This document shows positions 19,052 through 26,727 of a stretch of 31,642 nucleotides of DNA, piece by piece (the first letter of the stretch is position 1; every line of letters starts with the position of its first letter). The stretch spans positions 1 to 31,642 of the forward strand of contig JAGXAV010000001.1 in the NCBI GenBank assembly GCA_018971455.1, in the 5' to 3' direction. The notes under the pieces are model-generated. The model saw nothing but the letters and a program-made list of their open reading frames with translations, had not been told where the DNA came from and ran no database searches. Origin of the DNA: Rhodospirillales bacterium (GTDB lineage: Bacteria; Pseudomonadota; Alphaproteobacteria; Acetobacterales; Acetobacteraceae). Both the position numbers and the translations under genes were made by a program.

Positions 19052-19923
19052 CCATTTCCCTGACCCGCCGCCACCTTCTCGCCACGGCGCCAGCGCTGCT
19101 GGCCGTTCCGGCCGCCACCCCCGCCAGAGCCGCTGGGTGGACGCGCGACGCCTATATGGCGGCGATGGTGAAATCGGGGCGCCCGGTCTCGCTCACCCAG
19201 GCGCAGTTCGACGCCATCCAGAGCCGCAAGCCGGCCGCGATGCAGCGCATCGAGCGCTATCTCAAGGAGCGGCTCGGCAGCGCCGATCCGGCGGTGATGG
19301 CGGCCTTCGAGGCCGTCCCGCGGGAATATTTTCACTACCTCTATGACAGCCACCGCGCCACCCCCGGCGATGCCTACGAAGCCAACCCGAAGCCCTGGGC
19401 ATTGGGCTTCGGCTCGGCGCTGTCCGACTATCTGGGGCAGGCCTACATGACGCAGAAATGCGAGCCCAAGCCCGAGCACGTCACGCTCGAGATCGGCACG
19501 GGCAGCGGGTTCCAGAGCGCCCTGTTGTCACGCATCGTCAAGCGCGCCTATTCGATCGAAATCATTGAGCCGCTGGGCAAGGCCGTGGGGAAGATTTTTG
19601 CCCCGCTCGGCTACGACAATGTCGAGACCCGCGTGGGCGACGGATATTATGGCTGGCCCGAGGTCCAGGGCGGGTTCGACATCATCATCGTCACCTGTGC
19701 CGCGCAATACGCGCCGCCGGATCTGTTCAAGCAGCTGAAGCCCGGTGGGCGGATGGTGATCCCCATCGGCCAACCCTTCAAGCGCGGCCAGTTCCTGTAC
19801 ATCTACACCAAGGATAGCGACGGCAAGGTGCATTCACGCAAGGATGTCGGCGTCTATTTCATCCCGATGACGGGCGCGATGATGAAACAGCCGGCGCCCA
19901 AGCCCGCCCCCCTCACGCACTGA
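19048..19923 (+). CDS. Tat-exported protein-L-isoaspartate O-methyltransferase homologue
   Basis: This 291-residue protein starts at GTG 19048, overlapping the previous stop as GTGA. The N-terminus MTISLTRRHLLATAPALLAV has twin arginines (7-8) before a hydrophobic core and an ARA-A type cleavage site near residue 28, a good Tat signal. The mature part matches the PIMT family: LEIGTGSGFQSALLSRIV (SAM motif I, about residues 147-165), VETRVGDGYYGWPE, FDIIIVTCAAQYAPPDLFKQLKPGGRMVIPIG. The loop just before motif I reads LSDYLGQAYMTQK instead of the usual iSqPymvA-type loop, so substrate choice may differ from isoaspartate. Export of a SAM-dependent enzyme is odd, since SAM is cytosolic. It is the third gene of a tightly overlapping trio with the hydrolase and the membrane transferase-like protein. 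Confidence 0.8.
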   Translation: MTISLTRRHLLATAPALLAVPAATPARAAGWTRDAYMAAMVKSGRPVSLTQAQFDAIQSRKPAAMQRIERYLKERLGSADPAVMAAFEAVPREYFHYLYDSHRATPGDAYEANPKPWALGFGSALSDYLGQAYMTQKCEPKPEHVTLEIGTGSGFQSALLSRIVKRAYSIEIIEPLGKAVGKIFAPLGYDNVETRVGDGYYGWPEVQGGFDIIIVTCAAQYAPPDLFKQLKPGGRMVIPIGQPFKRGQFLYIYTKDSDGKVHSRKDVGVYFIPMTGAMMKQPAPKPAPLTH

Positions 19924-21010
19924 GGGCCGCGACGCAAGCCCGGCCTGCCTGCTCGCTGACCTGCCCGGCGAGCACCGAGCGAGCGCGCGCGAAATCCATC
20001 TCCGGACAGATGGTCGTCACCACCGCAATGGCGTCTGTGATCTGACGGGCGCGCCACTGGATCGCGATATCGTCGCTGCGCTGGCACGCGGCCAGCAGCA
20101 GCGGCAGTCGGGCCGCGAAGGCGGCCGCTTCCTGGCGCAGCAGCGGCAGCCAGCGGGCGCGAAAAATCTCCACCGCGTCGGCCATCAGCTGGAGTCGCGA
20201 GACCGGTGGAAGCCGCGCCAGGGCGAAACGCTCGACGTGGCCATAGGCCGTGGTAATCAGCGGCGTGTGCCAACGTAGATCGGCCAGCCAGTCATCGAGC
20301 CCAAGGCCACGCTGGGCAAAGCCGCTGCTGGCGCGGGCCAGAACGTCTACCGGCCGGCCGCCGTCGCGACGCCAGTAGAGCGGCTCGGGCAAATGACGAA
20401 TTTCACCGTACAGCGCCAGCTCGGCGAGAACCGCGTGGTCCCACCCTGCGCCATAGGCAAATGGAGAGAGGGCATCGATGGCCTGACGCCGATAGATGCC
20501 CCAGAAGCTCGGTGCGCTGGTGTACCGGCTCATCACATGCCGCGCGCGGGCAAGCGGATCGCCGTCGGTTGCAGCCAGATTATGAGCGGGTGGATAGACC
20601 GCGCTCACTCCTCCCGAGGTGGTGAAGATCAGGCCGCCAGCGTGGCACATAGCGCAATCGGCGTGGCGCAACATCACGTCCATAACACGTTCGATAAAAT
20701 CGGGTGCGATGATGTCGTCGCCGGTCTTGGGCATCACGTAATCCGCGTCGCCGTGCCAGAATGCCCGCTGGCAGTTCACCATGCCGCCAGTATCGACCCG
20801 GTTGCGCCGCAGCGACACGCCGGGCGCGTCGGCGTACCGTTGCAGAATCGCGAAGGTGCCGTCCGTCGAGGCATTGTCGATCAGTGTTAGCCGGATCGCA
20901 GGCCAGGTCTGAGCCAGCACGCTCTCGATCGCGGCACCCACCGTGGAGACGCTGTTGTGGACCAGGAGGTTCACATCAACGATCGGCGCCGCATCGCCAC
21001 CCACCATCAT
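19913..21010 (-). CDS. GT2 family glycosyltransferase
   Basis: This 365-residue protein has a GT-A fold start (VDVNLLVHNSVSTVGAAIESVLAQTWPAIRL) with LIDNASTDGT at about residues 45-55 and a metal-binding acidic motif in MPKTGDDIIAPDF. The acceptor side includes YGAGWDHAVLAELA. Such enzymes transfer a sugar from a nucleotide donor. About 150 C-terminal residues are helical with no family I recognise. I start at ATG 21010, whose ATGA overlaps the upstream glycosyltransferase stop and which is preceded by GAGGGG. A longer frame to 21091 has no such signal. It overlaps the convergent exported methyltransferase gene by 11 bases at their 3' ends. Position at the end of the flagellar/glycosylation run suggests a role in extending the flagellin glycan, which is inferred. 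Confidence 0.8.
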   Translation of the reverse strand: MMVGGDAAPIVDVNLLVHNSVSTVGAAIESVLAQTWPAIRLTLIDNASTDGTFAILQRYADAPGVSLRRNRVDTGGMVNCQRAFWHGDADYVMPKTGDDIIAPDFIERVMDVMLRHADCAMCHAGGLIFTTSGGVSAVYPPAHNLAATDGDPLARARHVMSRYTSAPSFWGIYRRQAIDALSPFAYGAGWDHAVLAELALYGEIRHLPEPLYWRRDGGRPVDVLARASSGFAQRGLGLDDWLADLRWHTPLITTAYGHVERFALARLPPVSRLQLMADAVEIFRARWLPLLRQEAAAFAARLPLLLAACQRSDDIAIQWRARQITDAIAVVTTICPEMDFARARSVLAGQVSEQAGRACVAALSA

Positions 21011-23304
21011 GCCGCCCCTCGCGCACACCAATCGCTCCAGGCGTGCCGCAATGCCGCGCCAAGATTGCGGCCGAAACGGGGCGCATCGCAAAGCGGACTC
21101 GCCTCAACGCGGGCCCGCATGACGGCCCGCAACTCGGCGAGCTTCCTCACATCGGCCGCATGGTGGCAGGCAAGTTCGCAGTATGACTCGCGGTCCCTCG
21201 CAATCCAGTCAGCCAGGCCGACATTGCTCAGATGGCTGAACGAGTGGCGGGACGCAAAGGTTTCACCAGGAAAGGTAACCGTCGGCACGCCCATCCAGAG
21301 CGCCTCGCATGTCGTCAGCCCACCGCCATAGGGGAATGGGTCGAGCACAATGTCGATGTCACCAAACTGCGCCAGCAACTCGCGGTGCGGTGAGGCGCCT
21401 CGCATCTCGATTCTGTCCGCGGATACGCCATGGCGCGCGAATTCGCGGATCAGCCGCTCACAAGTTTGCGCATCGGCAAGCTGATGGCATTTGAGAACGA
21501 GACGTGCCCCCTCTACCCGCCGCAGGATCGTGGCCCAGGTGGCGATCACGGTGGTGGTGATTTTTGCCAGATTGTTGAAGCACCCGAAGGTGACATGGCC
21601 GCGCGACAGAGCCGGAAGCGCTGCAACCTCTGGTGCATAGGCGGGTGGGCTATAGCAGACGTAGCCATCTGGCATCACGAGCAGACGCTCCGAGTAACGC
21701 CGGGCAAGGCTGGGCGGCGTCTCCCACCGGTCGGTGATGAACCAGTCCATTTCGGCAAGTCCGGTGGAATGGCTTTGCGACCCGACCCATTTGATCTGCA
21801 CCGGCGCCAACCGGCTCGCACACAAGGTCATCAACCCCTGATCGCCAAAACCGCCGAGATCGATGACGATGTCCAGCTGGCGCCGCCGAATATCGTCGAC
21901 CGGGCCGGGGGCGCCTTCGCCGCCGCCGAGGCAGACCCAGTCACTCGCCACCGCACGGAAGCGACGCTGGATCGCGTCGTCGGCGACGTTGCGCGAAATG
22001 CACACAATGTCATGGTGCGCGGGATCCAGTGCCTCGAATCCGGCTATGGTCAGCCACCCAACCGGGTGGGTGCGCAAATTGTTGGACAAAAGGCCAATAC
22101 GCAAGCGGCGTTCGGCATTCCTGGCATTGGAAAATGCCGGCGCGGCATCGCGAGGCAGTGCAGCGCCTGCCATCATGTTGACGCGCAACAACTCCGCGGC
22201 GCTTACCTCATCGCTATAGGGCATGGCATTGCTGAGCGTGCGCCATGACAGGCTCTCCGTCGGCCACAGCTCGGTTGCCCGCCGTGCGGTTGCAACGCCC
22301 TTTTCCTGAAGCCCGAGCGAGACGAGGGCATTGGTCAAGTTGCAGAGAAACCCCGACTGCTCTCCATGCTGATCGATCAGCGCCTCGAGCTCCTCGCGCG
22401 CCTGCCGATGGCGATGCACACGAACCAGGAAGGCCGCCTTGTTGTTGCGCAGAGTCAGATCATCCGGCGCCAGAGCTATGGCCCGGTCGAGTGCGAGCAA
22501 GGTTTCGCGAGTGCGGGTGCCCTTCACCATCGCATGTGCAAGCCCCGCCGCCGCTTCCGGAAGCTTCGGAGCCAGGCAGGTTGCGGCTTCAAGAATATCG
22601 GCCGCCTCGTGATAACGGCCAAGTCGGCCAAGAAGATGCCCACGCGCGGTCAGGGCGATCACGTCAAGCGGGTCTTCCAGACCGCGTTGCTCCAGGCGCG
22701 CGAGCTCTTCCAGCCCTTTGCCGGCAGCCATCGCGGCGTCACCGAGACGCAGCACGATCGCAATGCGTTCTGGAGCAAGGCGCACGGCTTCGGCAAATGC
22801 CGCCGCGGCGGACATGTCGTCCCGGCTGGCCTGCAACGTGATGCCAAGCAGGTCCCACGCCTCCGCATTGTGTGGCGCCCAGCAGCAACACCGCAACATC
22901 AGCATTTGCGCCCGGGCGAACGCCCCGCGTTGCACGAGCAGTGCGCCGAGCGCCACCATCGCTTCCTCGCGGGCGGGATTGCGTTGCAGGGCCGCCTCGA
23001 AATACGCCTCGGCCTCGGCAGGCTCCCCGGCACCACGCCAGCTTTCGGCCAAACGGAGGAAAGGCTCGTCCCAATCCGGCTCATTGTCGGAAAGCTGGGT
23101 CAGCAGCGCGCGCGACGCGGACAAATTGCCCAGCCGGTCCTCTGCTATGGCCAGGTTGACCATCGTCTCCCTCGTCGTCGTTCCCGCCGCAAGTTGTTCG
23201 CGCAGGACATCACGTGCCTCGGCAAAATACCCTTTGGCCAACAACTCCCGGGCGTCGTGAACCGGATGATCCGCGCGCACCATCTCTCCGACCGCGGCCA
23301 CCAC
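21007..23304 (-). CDS. TPR-GT41 (OGT/SPINDLY-like) glycosyltransferase, FlmG-like
   Basis: This protein of about 765 residues has TPR-type helical repeats over roughly the first 390 residues (e.g. AEAYFEAALQRNPAREEAM, AADILEAATCLAPKLPEAA) and then a GT41 catalytic region. The latter shows RLRIGLLSNNLRTHPVGW, LDIVIDLGGFGDQG, VTFGCFNNLAKITTTVI and the signature DIVLDPFPYGGGLTTCEALWMGVPTV with FASRHSFSHLSNVGL. This is the eukaryotic OGT/SPY architecture. In Caulobacter, FlmG combines a flagellin-binding TPR region with a glycosyltransferase region that modifies flagellin, and this gene sits downstream of flagellin, flbT and flaF. The start is ambiguous: GTG 23304 has GGAG eight bases upstream, while ATG 23361 lacks a site and overlaps the previous gene by 53 bases. 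The sugar donor is not identifiable here; no nucleotide-sugar biosynthesis genes are in the window. Confidence 0.82.
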   Translation of the reverse strand: MVAAVGEMVRADHPVHDARELLAKGYFAEARDVLREQLAAGTTTRETMVNLAIAEDRLGNLSASRALLTQLSDNEPDWDEPFLRLAESWRGAGEPAEAEAYFEAALQRNPAREEAMVALGALLVQRGAFARAQMLMLRCCCWAPHNAEAWDLLGITLQASRDDMSAAAAFAEAVRLAPERIAIVLRLGDAAMAAGKGLEELARLEQRGLEDPLDVIALTARGHLLGRLGRYHEAADILEAATCLAPKLPEAAAGLAHAMVKGTRTRETLLALDRAIALAPDDLTLRNNKAAFLVRVHRHRQAREELEALIDQHGEQSGFLCNLTNALVSLGLQEKGVATARRATELWPTESLSWRTLSNAMPYSDEVSAAELLRVNMMAGAALPRDAAPAFSNARNAERRLRIGLLSNNLRTHPVGWLTIAGFEALDPAHHDIVCISRNVADDAIQRRFRAVASDWVCLGGGEGAPGPVDDIRRRQLDIVIDLGGFGDQGLMTLCASRLAPVQIKWVGSQSHSTGLAEMDWFITDRWETPPSLARRYSERLLVMPDGYVCYSPPAYAPEVAALPALSRGHVTFGCFNNLAKITTTVIATWATILRRVEGARLVLKCHQLADAQTCERLIREFARHGVSADRIEMRGASPHRELLAQFGDIDIVLDPFPYGGGLTTCEALWMGVPTVTFPGETFASRHSFSHLSNVGLADWIARDRESYCELACHHAADVRKLAELRAVMRARVEASPLCDAPRFGRNLGAALRHAWSDWCARGAA

Positions 23305-23308
23305 CTCG

Positions 23309-24751
23309 CTAACTCCGTCGCAATGCGACAATGGCGCCGCGCACAGGCTGCCCGTCTTCATTGCGCAAAATGTCCGGCTGGAGGGTGGCAATGGAAAATC
23401 CGGCCGCTTCCGCCGCACGAGAGACGTAGGGCAATTTATGTTGGTACCGGGCGAGGCGGCTCAGAGACCATTTGTCCCCGTTTTGGCCGGCCTCCCACTC
23501 CTCAACCGAAAAAATGAACATGCCGCCCTCGCGCAACGCCGTGTGGGCTGACGCGAATATCTCTTCAAGTGAGCCAAAATAGCACAGCACGTCGGCGGCG
23601 ATGACGAACGTCCAATACGCCGAGCGCTCGGTCAGCGCCTCTCGCAGCTCACCCTTGACCAACCGATGATAGAGGCCGGTCGCCGCTGCCTGACAGAGCA
23701 TTCGCTCCGACAGGTCCACCCCCACCAATTCCTCAAACCGTCGGTCGGACAGCGCCACCGCAGCCATTCCTGTGCCACAGCCCAGATCGAGGGTTGGCCC
23801 GATCGATCGATCATCGTCCGGCACGTGCCGCAGCAGCGCCGTACGCAGCAACCCCGGAATGCGATAGCCGAGCTCGACGAGATGCGCGTTGAATCCCTCG
23901 GCAATGCCATCAAAGACCGTCTCGACATACTCCGGCGGCGCCGCTTCGGTCGCCGGAAGCAACCCCGCCGCTTGCACGAGATGCCGCACGTAGCGGTCCT
24001 CTGGCGCCAATTTGAGAGCTTCAGCGTACGACCGTCCGGCGTCCGCGTGACGTCCGAGAATCGAAAGCGCATGCCCATGCAGTCCGAACACACATGCGTC
24101 CGCACCACCGCCTCGTATCGCCCGCACCGCCAGCTCGGCCGCCCGAGCAAAATCCTGCTGCCGCATCTGAAGCGTGATGAGCGCAATCTGAAGCCGCGAG
24201 TCATAGGGGTTGACGGCGATAGCAGCATGCAACACATCCGCGGCGGCCCTCACGTCGCCGATCCGCTCCTCGGCCTGAGCAAGCGCCAGACCGTATGCCG
24301 CCACCCCTGGATTCTGCGCAACGGCTGCTGCGAGGCAAATGCGCGCCTCCGCCGGGCGATCCAGCTCAATCAACACGGCCCCGAGCATCGCCTTGGCCTT
24401 GACGTTGCCCGGATCGAGAATGACTGCGTCCGCCGCGTCCCGTGCGGCGCCTGCCATATCTCCGCCCTGGGCACGGGCATCGCCGCGGCAGAGGTGCAGA
24501 GCCGCGCCATCCGGATAGGCAGCAATCCCATCATCAAGCACGAGCACGGCCTCGGCAGCACGCCCCTCGCGCACCAGAAAGCGGGCCTCCAACTCAATGC
24601 AGGAGTCACGCGCGCAACCAAGATGCGGCAACGCAGCCAGAAGTGGCCGCGCGGCGGCCAAGCGCCCTTGATCGATCAGCGACCGCACATGGCCGGCGAC
24701 CACATCTGGATCTGCATGGGCTGTCGGAGTTTCCGCAACATTCGCGAGCAT
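23309..24751 (-). CDS. TPR repeat protein with SAM-dependent methyltransferase domain
   Basis: In this 480-residue protein residues about 10-255 are TPR-like helical pairs (ALHLCRGDARAQGGDMAGAA, LHGHALSILGRHADAGRSYA). From about 270, the linker PPEYVETVFDGIAEGFNAHLVELGYRIPGLL leads into a class I methyltransferase with motif I TLDLGCGTGMAAVAL (about 318-332), acidic LVGVDLSERML, and FVIAADVLCYFGSLEEIF. The FDGIAEGFNAHL linker is typical of TPR-methyltransferases. Methyl acceptor is unknown; flagellin or its glycan is a reasonable guess from position between flaF and the GT41 gene. The start ATG 24751 has a strong GGAGGGAG upstream. It is 56 bases after flaF on the same strand. Its stop (TAG) lies just before the preferred start of the glycosyltransferase, which fits coupling. 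Confidence 0.82.
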   Translation of the reverse strand: MLANVAETPTAHADPDVVAGHVRSLIDQGRLAAARPLLAALPHLGCARDSCIELEARFLVREGRAAEAVLVLDDGIAAYPDGAALHLCRGDARAQGGDMAGAARDAADAVILDPGNVKAKAMLGAVLIELDRPAEARICLAAAVAQNPGVAAYGLALAQAEERIGDVRAAADVLHAAIAVNPYDSRLQIALITLQMRQQDFARAAELAVRAIRGGGADACVFGLHGHALSILGRHADAGRSYAEALKLAPEDRYVRHLVQAAGLLPATEAAPPEYVETVFDGIAEGFNAHLVELGYRIPGLLRTALLRHVPDDDRSIGPTLDLGCGTGMAAVALSDRRFEELVGVDLSERMLCQAAATGLYHRLVKGELREALTERSAYWTFVIAADVLCYFGSLEEIFASAHTALREGGMFIFSVEEWEAGQNGDKWSLSRLARYQHKLPYVSRAAEAAGFSIATLQPDILRNEDGQPVRGAIVALRRS

Positions 24752-24807
24752 TTCTTGCTCCCTCCGAGTCTCATGTTCCGGCAGGCCTGCGCCTCGCCGT
24801 TCTTTAC

Positions 24808-25155
24808 TTAAGGCCGACCCGCGAGCCCCGCGGCGATGTTCTCATTTATCTCGAGAAGAAACTCGACATTCGGCGCCGCCGATTGCGTCTCTCTCTGGAC
24901 CGCCATACCGACCGAAATAATCGATGCCCGGAGTTTTTGGTCCATGTTGTTGCCCGGATCGCGCAGGAGGTCGATCACCGTGTTCCACAACCTCGCATTG
25001 TCAGCGACAGCGCGGACCCGCTCAACCGAGCTTGGATCAGATGCGCTGCGCAACGCGGCGTTGGCCAGCAGAAAGACATCCGCCTCCTGCTCGCGCAGAC
25101 TGCGATTGGCGCTTGAGGCGGAATAGGCAAGAGTTGCGGCCATAAAATTGGGCAT
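24808..25155 (-). CDS. flaF: Flagellar biosynthesis regulator FlaF
   Basis: This 115-residue cytoplasmic protein is of normal FlaF length. Family features include the start AATLAYSASSANRSLREQEADVFLLANAAL and ARLWNTVIDLLRDPGNNMDQKLRASIISVGMAVQRE. In alphaproteobacteria FlaF is needed for flagellin translation or secretion and acts opposite FlbT. ATG 25155 has AGGAAG eight or so bases upstream; ATG 25143 is an alternative. It follows flbT by 28 bases and surely shares its transcript. Confidence 0.9.
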   Translation of the reverse strand: MPNFMAATLAYSASSANRSLREQEADVFLLANAALRSASDPSSVERVRAVADNARLWNTVIDLLRDPGNNMDQKLRASIISVGMAVQRETQSAAPNVEFLLEINENIAAGLAGRP

Positions 25156-25183
25156 GGCAGTTTCTTCCTGTTGGGCGGCCCGG

Positions 25184-25666
25184 CTATCCGGCTCCTCGGG
25201 TGTCGCTCATCACCAAACCGGAAGGGGAGTGGCGCGGGCGCCCTGGAACCAGCGAGATCGCCGCCGGCGAATCAAGGCGCCCAAGAACGGAATCCTCGTG
25301 ACGAATGATCCGGCGCGTCAATTTAAGTGCCTGGTAGCAATCATCACGCTCGGCCGCCGCAACGACCCGATCCAGAATTTCGCGGGCCAGTTGGGATGTC
25401 GTGGCGGCCTGAAACGCCAGAATCAACTCTCGAGCCGCGACGATTCCGTCGACCCGCTCTTCCGGCTCCCCGATATAGGCTGTCTGCAGCGCGAAATAGA
25501 TGCGCCGGGCCGGGCTGTCCGCCTCCTCCGGCGCCATGATCTGCTTGCCGAACAAAAAGCGGGCCCGTGCGGTCAGTTCGATGCGCGTCTTGCTTCGGAA
25601 GCGGATCGGTGCCCCGTTCACGATCATCACCTCGCCTTGGCGAAGTTCAAGAACCAACGTCGACAT
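25184..25666 (-). CDS. flbT: Flagellar biosynthesis repressor FlbT
   Basis: This 160-residue protein begins with the FlbT N-terminus (MSTLVLELRQGEVMIVNGAPIRFRSK) and continues with RARFLFGKQIMAPEEADSPARRIYFALQTAY, diagnostic of the family. In Caulobacter FlbT associates with the 5' untranslated region of flagellin mRNA and lowers its stability or translation until the hook is complete. The C-terminal 25 residues (SLVPGRPRHSPSGLV...) are variable. The gene lies 88 bases downstream of flagellin, past a hairpin, and just ahead of flaF. Confidence 0.92.
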   Translation of the reverse strand: MSTLVLELRQGEVMIVNGAPIRFRSKTRIELTARARFLFGKQIMAPEEADSPARRIYFALQTAYIGEPEERVDGIVAARELILAFQAATTSQLAREILDRVVAAAERDDCYQALKLTRRIIRHEDSVLGRLDSPAAISLVPGRPRHSPSGLVMSDTRGAG

Positions 25667-25700
25667 CGTGCTCGCCTGCGATCCTGTCTTGAGGGAAGCA

Positions 25701-25741
25701 ATCCCGCCCGACCATGCCTATTAGCCCCGGCCGGGCGGGAT
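25701..25741 (-). terminator. Hairpin after flagellin gene
   Basis: ATCCCGCCCG at 25701-25710 pairs perfectly over 10 bp with CGGGCGGGAT at 25732-25741, with a 21-base loop, starting 14 bases past the flagellin stop on the minus strand. There is no strong U-run, so partial termination or mRNA stabilisation that sets flagellin above flbT-flaF is as likely as full termination. Confidence 0.55.
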
Positions 25742-25754
25742 CAGGCTGTTACGC

Positions 25755-26609
25755 CTACTTGAACAGGCTCAACAGGCTCTGCGGAGCCTGGTTCGCAATC
25801 GACAGCGCCTGGGTGCCAAGCTGCTGACGGATCTGGAGGGATTGCAACGTCGCGGATTCCTGCGCCAGATTGGCATCGATCAGCGCGCCCAACCCGTTGT
25901 TCAGCGCATCGATCTTGTTGCTATTGAACGTCACCTGATTGTTGACGTAATTCGTGGCCGCACCATAGGTATTGAGGTTGGTGCCGACCGCATTCAGCTT
26001 GTTCATGAACGTGGCGCTGGCAGCAGTGCCTATCAGGCCGGCCACCGTTCCGGCCCCATTGAGCTGAGTGGATGTGAAGTTGATCGATGCCATGAAAGCC
26101 GACCCGCTCATGGTGCCGATGTGGTAGGTGGCACCCACCTCGTTGCGGATCACGTTCACGGCGCCGAAGCCAGTCGCTCCACCGATATTGCCGATCAGCG
26201 TTTTTCCATTGTATTTTGAGTCTTCAAAAAACGTCTTGATGTTGGCGACATCCGACTGATACTGCTGAATGTATTGGCTCCGCGTTGTGCCCTGCACTGT
26301 GCTGTCGGCCAATTTGACCAGCACGTCGCGCGCCGTGTTCATTTCCGTCGAGACATTGTTCAGGCCCGAGATGGTCGTTGACAACAGCCCCTGCACGTTG
26401 CCGAGCTGCTGGTTCGCGCTCGTCAGCGCGCCCACATCCGATCGGACACGCTGCGCCACCGCGTAGGCAGCACCATCATCGGTGGCATCCGCCACGCGGT
26501 AGCCGGTGGAGATCTGCTTCTGCGTGGCTTGCAGCGCCGCACTCGTCATGTTCAGGGATTGGAGCGCAATTGCCGCGCTCATGTTCGTGTTAACGGAATT
26601 AAGGGACAT
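25755..26609 (-). CDS. Flagellin
   Basis: This 284-residue filament protein is the short alphaproteobacterial type, with both conserved ends and a small central domain. The N-terminal D0/D1 segment includes SLNSVNTNMSAAIALQSLN and STGYRVADATDDGAAYAVAQ. The C-terminal D1/D0 segment includes IDANLAQESATLQSLQIRQQ and ends in SLLSLFK. No cysteine is present. The middle (about residues 130-215) is rich in Ser, Thr, Asn and Gly and could be a target for the glycosyltransferases encoded downstream. The start ATG 26609 has AGGA about nine bases upstream. Expression is probably from its own promoter in the 118-base gap before it and controlled after transcription by FlbT and FlaF. Only one flagellin is seen in this window. 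Confidence 0.95.
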   Translation of the reverse strand: MSLNSVNTNMSAAIALQSLNMTSAALQATQKQISTGYRVADATDDGAAYAVAQRVRSDVGALTSANQQLGNVQGLLSTTISGLNNVSTEMNTARDVLVKLADSTVQGTTRSQYIQQYQSDVANIKTFFEDSKYNGKTLIGNIGGATGFGAVNVIRNEVGATYHIGTMSGSAFMASINFTSTQLNGAGTVAGLIGTAASATFMNKLNAVGTNLNTYGAATNYVNNQVTFNSNKIDALNNGLGALIDANLAQESATLQSLQIRQQLGTQALSIANQAPQSLLSLFK

Positions 26610-26646
26610 GGATGGTTTTCCTACTTGTCCAGACTGCTATGCATGT

Positions 26647-26663
26647 CCCGCCGTTTTTGCGGG
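26647..26663 (-). repeat. Inverted repeat at the flagellin promoter/leader
   Basis: CCCGC, seven bases, GCGGG (minus strand, with AAAAACG in the loop) spans the -12 element and the predicted transcript start. It resembles the sequence at 30921-30938 in the flgE/fliK intergenic region. It may be a regulator site or, if transcribed, a short leader hairpin. Confidence 0.4.
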
Positions 26664-26673
26664 GAGAACGCCA
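26659..26673 (-). promoter_or_regulatory. Candidate sigma54 (-24/-12) promoter of flagellin
   Basis: On the minus strand TGGCGTTCTCCCCGC has TGGC and the terminal GC at the exact spacing of TGGCACG-N4-TTGC, but lacks the TT of the -12 element. A transcript would begin about 38 bases before the start codon. It is weaker than the two sigma54 sites near 30850 and 31020. A 5-bp inverted repeat (26647-26663) overlaps its -12 side. Confidence 0.45.
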
Positions 26674-26727
26674 TATTGGCGAGGAGGGATTAACCGGTGG
26701 TGAACATGCCAGGCTTTTCGGCGCGGA

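Noticed and set aside
23305..23361. ATG 23361 as start of the GT41 glycosyltransferase
   Set aside because: No Shine-Dalgarno and a 53-base overlap with the upstream methyltransferase; GTG 23304 is better placed, though the choice stays uncertain.
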